Source: an uncultured Granulosicoccus sp. (GTDB lineage Bacteria > Pseudomonadota > Gammaproteobacteria > Granulosicoccales > Granulosicoccaceae). Taken from it: a stretch of DNA of 24,191 nt. The stretch is taken from the NCBI GenBank assembly GCA_938016235.1, contig CALLPU010000145.1:1-24191 (forward strand), read 5' to 3'. Shown here one piece after another: positions 17,338-24,191 of the stretch. Both the position numbers and the translations under genes were made by a program. The notes under the pieces are model-generated. The model searched no databases and was not told the origin of the DNA. It saw only the letters and a program-made list of their open reading frames with translations. Each line of letters opens with the position of its first letter. Positions within the stretch are counted from its first letter, which is position 1.

Positions 17338-17714
17338 GCCCGCTTGCCTGCGTTAAGCGCCTTCGGTACCCGACGATCCTCAACGGCTGCACCGTCAATC
17401 TGCAAGCTATCTGCCGAGACACCCCGATTGTCTCGCTCGGTTGAGGGGTCGAACAGTGACAGCATCCTGTCGGTGACGATGAACCCACCCACCACGTTCG
17501 CAGCTGCAGCTGTCACAGCCACAAACCCGATGATCTGCTCCAGTAATCCTTGCGCCCCACCCAGTGCCAACATGGCACCTGCTAGCACAATACCGTGTAT
17601 AAAATTGGACCCGGACATCATGGGCGTGTGGAGAATCGAAGGGACCCTGGCGATGAGTACATAGCCTGCCACCGCCGCCAGCAACACCAGGTATAACGCG
17701 CCAACACCGTTCAT
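17334..17714 (-). CDS. pntAB: NAD(P) transhydrogenase subunit alpha-2 (membrane)
   Basis: This small membrane subunit of the split-type transhydrogenase (as in Rhodospirillum rubrum) has three membrane helices (about 5-23, 36-55, 60-82 of 126) and the family stretch ARVPSILHTPMMSGSNFIHG at its first loop. I start it at ATG 17714: it overlaps the pntAA stop (ATGA), and GGAGG lies eight bases upstream on the minus strand; the longer frame from 17753 would overlap pntAA by 43 bases for no gain. The C-terminal tail (about 88-126) is hydrophilic and longer than the core needs. Its stop overlaps the pntB start. Confidence 0.93.
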   Translation of the reverse strand: MNGVGALYLVLLAAVAGYVLIARVPSILHTPMMSGSNFIHGIVLAGAMLALGGAQGLLEQIIGFVAVTAAAANVVGGFIVTDRMLSLFDPSTERDNRGVSADSLQIDGAAVEDRRVPKALNAGKRA

Positions 17715-19507
17715 TGCTTCGCCTCCATCAGTTGTGCCGCCTGCCCTGACCAATCCTGTTCAGTGATTTCATCGGCCAGTTCCAGCTGTACGGACAACTT
17801 CTCAATACTCAGCTCATCCAGCTCAGCCAACTGCTTCCAGCGTCGATAACCGAACGAATACAATCGCTCTTGCAGCGCAGGTCCCACGCCATCTATCCGG
17901 GTGAGATCATCGGCCACCATGTTGTCCAGATCCGCATCATCCAGGTCGCTACCGTCTGCGTTCAGCGCATTGGGGTCCACACCATCCAGCATCGCCAGAT
18001 CGTTTATTGCCTGTTCATCCTGAAGATCATCGAGTGGGCCGAATTCTTCATTGTTCAGCGTCTGGCCTCGGGCATCCGAAGCCGCTGTTCCCCATTGTGC
18101 GTTGTCACTCATATTCGCCATGTCATCGCTGGTACTGGCACTTGAGTCGCTTGTTCGATCGTTAGCGACACGCGTCGCGGTGGTGCCTGCCACCGATTTT
18201 TCAGCAGGCGCTTCAGAGGCGCTCTCTACGACCGCTGCTGCCGCGGCGTCGCTTGATGGCGGATCCTGAACTTCGTCTGCCGAGGTGTCTTCCTCTGCCG
18301 CTACTGCCTCGTCATTCAGCCAGCCGGATGTCTGGTCGGGCAGTTCGCGGGCACTGTGTAACATGCCGCCGAAAGGCACGCTTTCTTCGTCGAACAGTTT
18401 CGCCGTATTGGCATGATGAATATGGCCGTCATGGAGAAGAACACAGCGGGCAATGATTTCATCGTCTGGATTGAGCACGACCTCCCCGCCATCGATGATG
18501 AGTTCGAGCATGTTGTAAACGTTCCGCGCATACATTTCGCTCGCATGCACGGCGCCATGACTCGGAAGATTCAACGGCCCGACAATCAGCGTCTCGTGGT
18601 GATAGTAATGTTCTCCGATACGGGTCAGCTCACAGTTGCCACCGGTTGACGCCGCCATATCCACTATCACCGACTCCGGCAACATGCCGTCGACCATGTC
18701 TTCGGTGATGATGCGCGGTGCCCGGCGTCCGGGTATCGATGCCGCGCATATCACCACATGCGCCCGTGCCAGATGTTCGGCCAGCACATCATGCTGTTTC
18801 TGCTTTTCATCCTTGCGCAGCGCACGGGCAAACCCGCCAGCGCCTTCCACTTCGACCCCGGTATCGATCATGCGCGCGCCGACCGATTCGATCTGCTCCT
18901 TGGCTGCCCGTCGAATGTCGTACGCCTCGACCTGGGCACCGAGTCTTTTCGACGTAGCGATCGCCTGCAGACCGGCAACCCCCGCACCGATCACCAACAC
19001 GCGAGAGGGGCGTATGGTGCCCGCCGCAGTTGTGAGCATGGGGAACAGTCGTGGTGAAAGCTCGGCAGCGAGCAATGCTGCCTTGTAGCCAGCTACCGTT
19101 GCCTGGGACGAGAGCGCATCCATGGGCTGCGCCCGTGTGGTGCGAGGCAGATGGTCCATGGCGAGCACCGTGATTTTCCGGTCCCGCAGCGCTTTCACCT
19201 CGTCAGCGTGCTGAAACGCCGACATGATACAGACCAGCACACAGCCCTCGGGAAGCTGGGCGATTTCTTCGAGTGTCGGGCACACGACCTTCACGACTAT
19301 ATGGGCCCCGGCGACCACCTCCGCAAAACTCTCGGCAACGGGCGCACCGGCGTAGTTATCATCGTGAAAACTGGCCGCGTGACCGCACTCCGCTTCGATG
19401 CGTACGAGTACTCCTTGTTGCATCAACCGCTCGACCCTTGACGGATCAAGCGCCACGCGGCGCTCGCTGGTACGACGCTCTCGGGGTACAGCGATAATCA
19501 GTGACAA
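17711..19507 (-). CDS. pntAA: NAD(P) transhydrogenase subunit alpha-1 with an extra C-terminal HhH domain
   Basis: Residues 1 to about 380 are a complete NAD(H)-binding domain I: start VPRERRTSERRVAL, the RAQPMDALSSQATVAGYKAA loop (125-144), GAGVAG Rossmann motif (174-179), and the GPLNLPS / NVYNMLELI end. Typical alpha-1 subunits stop near 380 residues; this one has 598. Residues about 390-530 are acidic and rich in Ser, Ala, Thr and Asp, likely disordered. Residues about 533-595 form a helix-hairpin-helix-like domain (LTRIDGVGPALQERLYSFG, then WKQLAEL) of the kind also found at the end of some NuoE proteins. The start is TTG at 19507, supported by AGAGGTGA just upstream on the minus strand. 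First gene of the pnt operon; the stop overlaps pntAB. Confidence 0.95.
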   Translation of the reverse strand: MSLIIAVPRERRTSERRVALDPSRVERLMQQGVLVRIEAECGHAASFHDDNYAGAPVAESFAEVVAGAHIVVKVVCPTLEEIAQLPEGCVLVCIMSAFQHADEVKALRDRKITVLAMDHLPRTTRAQPMDALSSQATVAGYKAALLAAELSPRLFPMLTTAAGTIRPSRVLVIGAGVAGLQAIATSKRLGAQVEAYDIRRAAKEQIESVGARMIDTGVEVEGAGGFARALRKDEKQKQHDVLAEHLARAHVVICAASIPGRRAPRIITEDMVDGMLPESVIVDMAASTGGNCELTRIGEHYYHHETLIVGPLNLPSHGAVHASEMYARNVYNMLELIIDGGEVVLNPDDEIIARCVLLHDGHIHHANTAKLFDEESVPFGGMLHSARELPDQTSGWLNDEAVAAEEDTSADEVQDPPSSDAAAAAVVESASEAPAEKSVAGTTATRVANDRTSDSSASTSDDMANMSDNAQWGTAASDARGQTLNNEEFGPLDDLQDEQAINDLAMLDGVDPNALNADGSDLDDADLDNMVADDLTRIDGVGPALQERLYSFGYRRWKQLAELDELSIEKLSVQLELADEITEQDWSGQAAQLMEAKQ

Positions 19508-19516
19508 AACTCACCT

Positions 19517-19528
19517 CTGTCGCGACAG
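19517..19528. promoter_or_regulatory. Perfect 12-bp palindrome in the pnt leader
   Basis: CTGTCGCGACAG is a perfect palindrome whose end overlaps the pntAA ribosome binding site (AGAGGTGA on the minus strand) and lies about 16 bases downstream of the extended -10 candidate. That position suits a repressor operator or a structure affecting translation. No known regulator is assigned. Confidence 0.4.
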
Positions 19529-19543
19529 ATTATGGACCGTAGG

Positions 19544-19552
19544 GTTATACCA
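19544..19552 (-). promoter_or_regulatory. Extended -10 promoter candidate for the pnt operon
   Basis: On the minus strand TGG is followed directly by TATAAC (five of six to TATAAT), an extended -10 element placed 37 bases before the TTG start. The -35 position at 17-base spacing (GCGCAC) is poor, which extended -10 promoters tolerate. Moderate to low confidence. Confidence 0.4.
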
Positions 19553-19769
19553 GTCCGAAGCGACTTGTGCGCCCTTAAACAGGCTGGCCATAACAGACGA
19601 TTCATGAATCTCGGCAACGGTTATACTACGGCAAACCGCAGAGTTTACCCGCACCCGAACCCCCTGGGCCCGATTTGAATTTGCGGTAACAGGTTCAATT
19701 GCAGTTCCAATTACCCGGTTTTTGCGTACATACCGCTCTAGACCGTTGCACAGGTATGGCTACAGCCAC

Positions 19770-20894
19770 ATGAAATACATCGGCACACCGCATTACGAAC
19801 ATGGCACTCAGGAACGCCTGGGAGTCCTGGTGGTTAACCTGGGCACGCCCACCGCCCCCGAAACGCGTGCAGTCAGGCGATACCTCTCACAATTTCTGAG
19901 CGACCCCCGCATCATCGAGCTTCCCCGGTGGCTTTGGAACATTCTGCTGCACGGCGTCATTCTCAGGATACGGCCCTCTCGCAGCGCGAAGGCCTACCGT
20001 GAAGTGTGGTCAGAGGAGTCCGGGTCACCCTTGCTGAGCATCTCCAAGGCCCAGGCCGCCGCACTGAAAACAGAGCTGGCCAGGCGTTTCGGCGATCACG
20101 TGACAGTGGCGCTGGGAATGCGGTACGGAGAGCCATCAATCGACAGCGCCATCAGCGAACTGGCCGCCCAGCATGTGCGCCGCCTGATCGTTCTGCCCAT
20201 GTACCCCCAGTATTCTGGTACGACCACCGCCTCCGTTTTTGATGCTGTGACTGACCGGATGCAACGCACCCGGTGGATCCCCGAACTGCGCTTTATCAAC
20301 CAGTTCTGCGATCACCAGAATTTTGTCAAGGCGCTGGCCGACAGTGTGCGCGAGAGTTGGCAGGAGAACGGGCGCGGTGATCTGCTCGTCACCTCCTATC
20401 ATGGAATTCCCAAACGCTATCTCACCTCGGGGGATCCGTACCATTGCCTGTGTCACAAGACATCCCGGCTGCTGGCCGAGGAGCTGGGCATCGGTCCGGA
20501 TGAAATCAGGGTTGTATTTCAATCCCGGGTGGGCCGCGAGGAGTGGTTACGCCCCTACTGCGATGAGACCATGAAAACCTTGCCAGCAGAGGGCATCAAG
20601 TCCATTGATGTTCTGTGCCCGGCCTTCTCCGCTGATTGCCTCGAAACCATCGAGGAGATCAGTGGGGAGAACCGTGAGTACTTTGAGGAAAACGGGGGAG
20701 AACGCTTTCAATATATTCCCTGTCTCAATGACAGACCGGATCACATCACCTTTCTCGGTGACCTGATCGAACGCCATGCACAGGGTTGGCCCGAAGCAGA
20801 CATGGCTCGGGATATGGCGAAAACAGAAGCAGAACTGCAGGCCTCAGCCGACCGGGCGGAAGCGTTAAAATCCCGAATCCCGGCAAACGCCTGA
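19770..20894 (+). CDS. hemH: Ferrochelatase
   Basis: HemH inserts Fe(II) into protoporphyrin IX, the last step of haem b synthesis, at the cytoplasmic face of the inner membrane. Using ATG 19770 gives 374 residues; a TTG at 19722 would add 16 residues without family character. Seen are LGVLVVNLGTP (17-27), YGEPSI, LPMYPQYSGTTT (142-153), the active-site His211 in YHGIPKRY, the GDPYHCLCHKT stretch (221-231), and FSADCLETIEEI (286-297) with the catalytic glutamates. After CLNDRPDHITFLGDLI a charged tail of about 40 residues makes it longer than E. coli HemH (320). The ribosome site is weak. It is divergent from pntAA and convergent with the serine hydrolase gene. Confidence 0.96.
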   Translation: MKYIGTPHYEHGTQERLGVLVVNLGTPTAPETRAVRRYLSQFLSDPRIIELPRWLWNILLHGVILRIRPSRSAKAYREVWSEESGSPLLSISKAQAAALKTELARRFGDHVTVALGMRYGEPSIDSAISELAAQHVRRLIVLPMYPQYSGTTTASVFDAVTDRMQRTRWIPELRFINQFCDHQNFVKALADSVRESWQENGRGDLLVTSYHGIPKRYLTSGDPYHCLCHKTSRLLAEELGIGPDEIRVVFQSRVGREEWLRPYCDETMKTLPAEGIKSIDVLCPAFSADCLETIEEISGENREYFEENGGERFQYIPCLNDRPDHITFLGDLIERHAQGWPEADMARDMAKTEAELQASADRAEALKSRIPANA

Positions 20895-21015
20895 CCCTGC
20901 TGAGCTTTCCTGCCGGGCTGCGTGTGCCCGCAACACTGGACGCCATCCTTGACGGCTCACTAAATGATTGCCCAATGCGTAAGGATTTGAACCGGGCGCC
21001 ACCTTAAATTCCTGA

Positions 21016-22236
21016 TTAGTCCGGGCTAGTGGGACGATGGCACAGTGCGCCATACGCAATGCTCTGCATGTCCTGACCCAGCGGCACCGCTGAGCCTAGA
21101 TACTGCGACATGATGATTCCTGAAAACTGACGCTGCCGATCAACCCAGAAGTAGGTTGACGCAGCTCCAGCCCAACCGCCTTCGCCCACGCCGCTGAGTG
21201 TGGTTGACTGCGACGGGTCACTCATGACTCTACCCGTCAGACCCCAGCCATAACCCGGATAGGGTTTTCCGCCTATGGCAATAGGCATCTGTTGCGCACT
21301 GAGCCGGTTGTGCCATAACAGATCCAGCATGGGAGCAGACAACAGCGGATTTCCGTCGGGTGCACATCCATGAGTCAGTAATCCCATGAACGCCTGATAG
21401 TCCGGGATCGTGGAATACAAGCCGATACCGCCGCGACGAAAATTCCCGTCGGCACTAAGCGGATAACTGTTCTGCACATTCATGGGTCGCAATTCGTTGG
21501 CAGTGCGACTGCCGTTGTCCACCTCACCCAGTTCCCGCTGCCCAAACATGTCGGCTACTCGATGGTGTTGATCCTCACTCACCTGAAAGCCGGTGTCGAT
21601 CATGCCCAGTGGTTTAAAGAGCGCTTGCTGCAAACACTGGTCGAGTGGTTGATCGCAAACCCGTTCGATCACGTGCGCCAGTACATCGGTGGAATAACCA
21701 TAGTACCAGCGGCTTCCTGGCTGAAACGCGAGGGGGTGCTCCGCCAGAATACCCACCAGATTTTCAAGAGAAAGGCCACCATCCGCCGCCAGCCCCGCAC
21801 GTCGATAACCATCCGCCACGACGCATTCAGGCAGAAAGTCATAGGACAGCCCCGATCGGTGGGTTAACAGATCCTCCAGTGTCATCGATCGATGCAGCGC
21901 TTGCAGCTCACCACCACCGGTCAACACTTGCTGACTGGCAAAAGCGGGAATCCACTTGCTAACCGGATCGTCCAGGTGCAGCTGCCCTGTCTCAATCAAT
22001 TGCAGGCAACGCACAGACACAATAGGCTTTGTCATTGAATACAGACGGTACAGCGTGTCGGTACTAACCGGTTTTACACGCGCATGATCCACGTATCCGA
22101 TCGATCCATGAGTAACGATGGTACCGTGGTGTTCCAGTTGCCACGCTATACCAGCGAACTGCTGAGTCTGTATGAGCCGCTCGGCATGGTCTGACAGTGC
22201 CTGCAATCGCTCAGGGTACAGATGAAGTGATTTCAC
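21016..22236 (-). CDS. Beta-lactamase-fold serine hydrolase
   Basis: This member of the beta-lactamase/penicillin-binding-protein-like (family VIII esterase-like) group has 406 residues. The catalytic SxxK is SMTK (67-70) in YRLYSMTKPI; the second-motif tyrosine is in WYYGYSTDVL (178-186); the third region is GGWAGAASTYFWVD near the C terminus. No signal peptide is seen, so it is probably cytoplasmic, which argues against a cell-wall or antibiotic-resistance role and for an esterase or peptidase; the substrate is unknown. The start is GTG at 22236 without a clear ribosome site. It lies 42 bases after the response-regulator gene on the same strand, so the two may be co-transcribed. Confidence 0.88.
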   Translation of the reverse strand: MKSLHLYPERLQALSDHAERLIQTQQFAGIAWQLEHHGTIVTHGSIGYVDHARVKPVSTDTLYRLYSMTKPIVSVRCLQLIETGQLHLDDPVSKWIPAFASQQVLTGGGELQALHRSMTLEDLLTHRSGLSYDFLPECVVADGYRRAGLAADGGLSLENLVGILAEHPLAFQPGSRWYYGYSTDVLAHVIERVCDQPLDQCLQQALFKPLGMIDTGFQVSEDQHHRVADMFGQRELGEVDNGSRTANELRPMNVQNSYPLSADGNFRRGGIGLYSTIPDYQAFMGLLTHGCAPDGNPLLSAPMLDLLWHNRLSAQQMPIAIGGKPYPGYGWGLTGRVMSDPSQSTTLSGVGEGGWAGAASTYFWVDRQRQFSGIIMSQYLGSAVPLGQDMQSIAYGALCHRPTSPD

Positions 22237-22278
22237 GGTGAATGCCTGTCGAGAATCCAGAAAGCAGTCTGTCGAAGA

Positions 22279-24087
22279 CTACGCACATTTACGTGTGCGA
22301 TCAAACAGTAGTTGATAGAACTCGCTAGCTGTCAAAGGGCAGCTCTTGTAATACCCCTGATACTCTTCGCAGCCTAGCGATTGGATGTAGTCCAGCTGTA
22401 CTGCCTGTTCAACACCCTCAGCCACAACGGACAGATTGAGATCATGAGCCAGCGATACAACGGCTTTGACAATCGGTGCGGTGGCTTCTGATGATTCGAT
22501 TTCAGAGATGAATGAGCGATCGATTTTCAATTGATCCACAGGCAGCTTCTGCAGATAGCTCAATGATGAATAGCCGGTACCAAAATCATCGATAGAAATC
22601 TTGATGCCCAGTTTGCGTAGCTCGCTGAGCTGCTCCGTATTGGTGTCCACATTCTCCATGATCATGTTTTCTGTCAGCTCCAGAATCAATGACTCTGCCG
22701 GAAAACCGGTGTCGGCCAGTACATCAGACACCGATTGCAGAAAACCCGGTTCGTGAAGTTGACGAATAGAGACGTTGACCGCCATCTGGAAATCCATCCG
22801 ACCCGCCTTACGCCAGTCAGCGGCCTGTTGGCAGGCCGATTTCAACACCCAGTGGCCAATCCCCACGATCATGCCCGATGCCTCGGCAACGGGTATGAAT
22901 TCAACCGGCGATATGTCACCTAAATCAGCATGGTTCCATCTCAACAAGGCCTCAGCACCGGATACATGATCGGTGTCCACAATAACCTTGGGTTGAAACA
23001 ACAACAGGAGCTCCTGATTTTCAAGTGCACCCCGCATGGCGTTCTCCATCTTCAAGGAACGTTGAGTGCTGCGTATCATTTCCGGTTTGTAGAACGTATA
23101 ACCGGCAGCCGGGTTTTGATGAGCGAAGCTCATGGCACTCTCTGCAGAGGTTAAAGATCGCTCCACATTTCCGGAGCTACCATCAAGTACGGAGATACCC
23201 ATCCGTATATTCAGATAGACATCCTGCAGATCGACCATGAAGGGCTGCTTGACACTATCTGCCAGCATCGGCAGCAATTTCAGCATTTGCGGATCGCGCT
23301 CTGGTTTGTCGGCCACCTGAATCAGCACGCCGAACCAGGCACCTCCCAATCGAGAGAGAGAATAAACAACACCGCCACTTTTTTTCCAACTTGCCTGGTG
23401 GCTGTTAACACCCTCAAAAATGGCCTGCAACCTCTGACTGAAGGCCCAGAGAATATCGTCTCCACGACTGGATCCAAATGTGGAATTAATGGTTTTAAAG
23501 CGATCGATATTGATTAAGATCAGCGCCAGCGAGCCAGACTTGAATTCTGTGGTCTGCGTGATCTTTCTCACCAAAAGCGAGAAATACTGTCTGTTGGGAA
23601 GATTCGTCAGCGCATCGTAATGCATCAGGCGCTGCTCATAGGCTCTGGCCACGATGGTATTTTTCATACGCAATGCCAGCTCGCTGGTATCCACAGGTTT
23701 CCGGAGAAAGTCCGTGGCGCCGAGCTGTAGTGCACGCAGCTTCATGCTCTTGTCGTTAGATGCAGTAAGCACGATAACCGGCAGTTGTTTCAAATCGTCA
23801 TCGGCTCGCACCATCTCCAGAATATCGAATCCGGATACCTCTGGCATGATCAGATCCAGCAACAAGACACTGGGTTGCTCCATTCTCAGCACAGACATGG
23901 CCTTTGTGGAATCACTCAGAGCCACAAACCGGTCATACCCTTCGGCCACAAGATGCAGCTGCAACACATCCATGTTGATGGGCTCGTCGTCTACCATCAT
24001 GACCTTCGCCTTGGCCATCAGCTTTTGCGTATCAGAATCCCTGGTTCCGGCACCGTCGATGATGGGGTTGTTTACAGCTGATTTCAT
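22279..24087 (-). CDS. Response regulator REC-GGDEF(degenerate)-EAL, probable c-di-GMP phosphodiesterase
   Basis: Using ATG 24087 gives 602 residues; a TTG at 24102 would add five. The receiver domain (about 28-145) has the acidic pair Asp33-Asp34, phosphoacceptor Asp78 in LLLDLIMPEVSG, Thr108 and Lys130. The GGDEF domain (about 155-335) carries GGAWF (248-252) instead of GGDEF, so cyclase activity is very unlikely. The EAL domain keeps EAL (379-381), ELTEN, DDFGTGYSS (500-508), Lys521 in LKID and Glu557 in AEGVE, so it should hydrolyse c-di-GMP; a GTP-binding regulatory role for the degenerate domain is possible. No partner histidine kinase is in the window. No strong ribosome site is seen. 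A serine hydrolase gene follows after 42 bases. Confidence 0.95.
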   Translation of the reverse strand: MKSAVNNPIIDGAGTRDSDTQKLMAKAKVMMVDDEPINMDVLQLHLVAEGYDRFVALSDSTKAMSVLRMEQPSVLLLDLIMPEVSGFDILEMVRADDDLKQLPVIVLTASNDKSMKLRALQLGATDFLRKPVDTSELALRMKNTIVARAYEQRLMHYDALTNLPNRQYFSLLVRKITQTTEFKSGSLALILINIDRFKTINSTFGSSRGDDILWAFSQRLQAIFEGVNSHQASWKKSGGVVYSLSRLGGAWFGVLIQVADKPERDPQMLKLLPMLADSVKQPFMVDLQDVYLNIRMGISVLDGSSGNVERSLTSAESAMSFAHQNPAAGYTFYKPEMIRSTQRSLKMENAMRGALENQELLLLFQPKVIVDTDHVSGAEALLRWNHADLGDISPVEFIPVAEASGMIVGIGHWVLKSACQQAADWRKAGRMDFQMAVNVSIRQLHEPGFLQSVSDVLADTGFPAESLILELTENMIMENVDTNTEQLSELRKLGIKISIDDFGTGYSSLSYLQKLPVDQLKIDRSFISEIESSEATAPIVKAVVSLAHDLNLSVVAEGVEQAVQLDYIQSLGCEEYQGYYKSCPLTASEFYQLLFDRTRKCA

Positions 24088-24115
24088 AGCATTGCAACAC
24101 AACCGTTTTTTAGGG

Positions 24116-24133
24116 TGCTCAGCAAAATGAGCA
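24116..24133. repeat. 6-bp stem-loop upstream of the response regulator gene
   Basis: TGCTCA (24116-24121) and TGAGCA (24128-24133) form a perfect stem with a six-base loop, 28 bases upstream of the ATG at 24087 on the minus strand. A separate perfect palindrome GGGTTAACCC lies at 24146-24155. Either may be an operator for the regulator gene; no evidence beyond symmetry. Confidence 0.3.
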
Positions 24134-24191
24134 TCATGACACCCGGGGTTAACCCATTATTGCCAGCATTCATGGATTTCGCTGTTTCTGT

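Noticed and set aside
20975..21001. Minus-strand GGTTCAAATCC, resembling a tRNA T-loop
   Set aside because: The flanking bases pair at only two of five T-stem positions and no acceptor, anticodon or D arm could be built around it.

Overview
The window reads as a chromosomal stretch of a Gram-negative gammaproteobacterium. The signs are an outer-membrane YfaZ-like protein, the priA / argS / SPOR gene order, a split (three-gene) pntAA-pntAB-pntB transhydrogenase, a YcbB-type L,D-transpeptidase, HrpA and MazG, with moderately high GC in the genes. Two large GGDEF/EAL genes at the edges suggest an environmental, possibly marine, organism with rich cyclic-di-GMP signalling. I cannot name the genus from sequence alone. 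No rRNA, tRNA, CRISPR array, prophage or intact insertion sequence was seen.

Layout. Positions 3-1736 (+) hold the 3' part of a membrane GGDEF-EAL gene cut by the window edge. After a 349-base gap comes a periplasmic YcbB-like L,D-transpeptidase (2086-3912, +). It meets mazG (4748-3930, -) tail to tail over a hairpin terminator. The yfaZ-like gene (5612-4995), hrpA (9604-5693), a REP-associated tyrosine transposase (10488-9706), a SPOR-domain gene (11361-10747), argS (13119-11365) and priA (15478-13292) all read leftwards. A 470-base gene-free stretch (15479-15948) separates priA from the transhydrogenase operon pntAA-pntAB-pntB (19507-15949, -). That operon is divergent from hemH (19770-20894, +). 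The window closes with a beta-lactamase-fold serine hydrolase (22236-21016, -) and a REC-GGDEF-EAL response regulator (24087-22279, -), both leftward.

Functional themes: c-di-GMP turnover (both ends), envelope (L,D-transpeptidase, YfaZ, SPOR), replication restart and translation (priA, argS), RNA and nucleotide housekeeping (hrpA, mazG), NAD(P)H balance (pnt) and haem synthesis (hemH).

Most notable points: (1) PntAA carries an extra C-terminal segment of about 215 residues, an acidic low-complexity linker ending in a helix-hairpin-helix domain, which the usual alpha-1 subunit lacks. (2) Upstream of priA there is a near-symmetric cluster of four DnaA-box-like 9-mers in 46 bases, next to an AT-rich island and a perfect CRP-type TGTGA-N6-TCACA site. 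(3) The usual priA-argS-SPOR-hslVU order is broken just after the SPOR gene, where a RAYT transposase gene flanked by nested inverted repeats sits. (4) The response regulator has a destroyed GGDEF motif (GGAWF) with an intact EAL domain.
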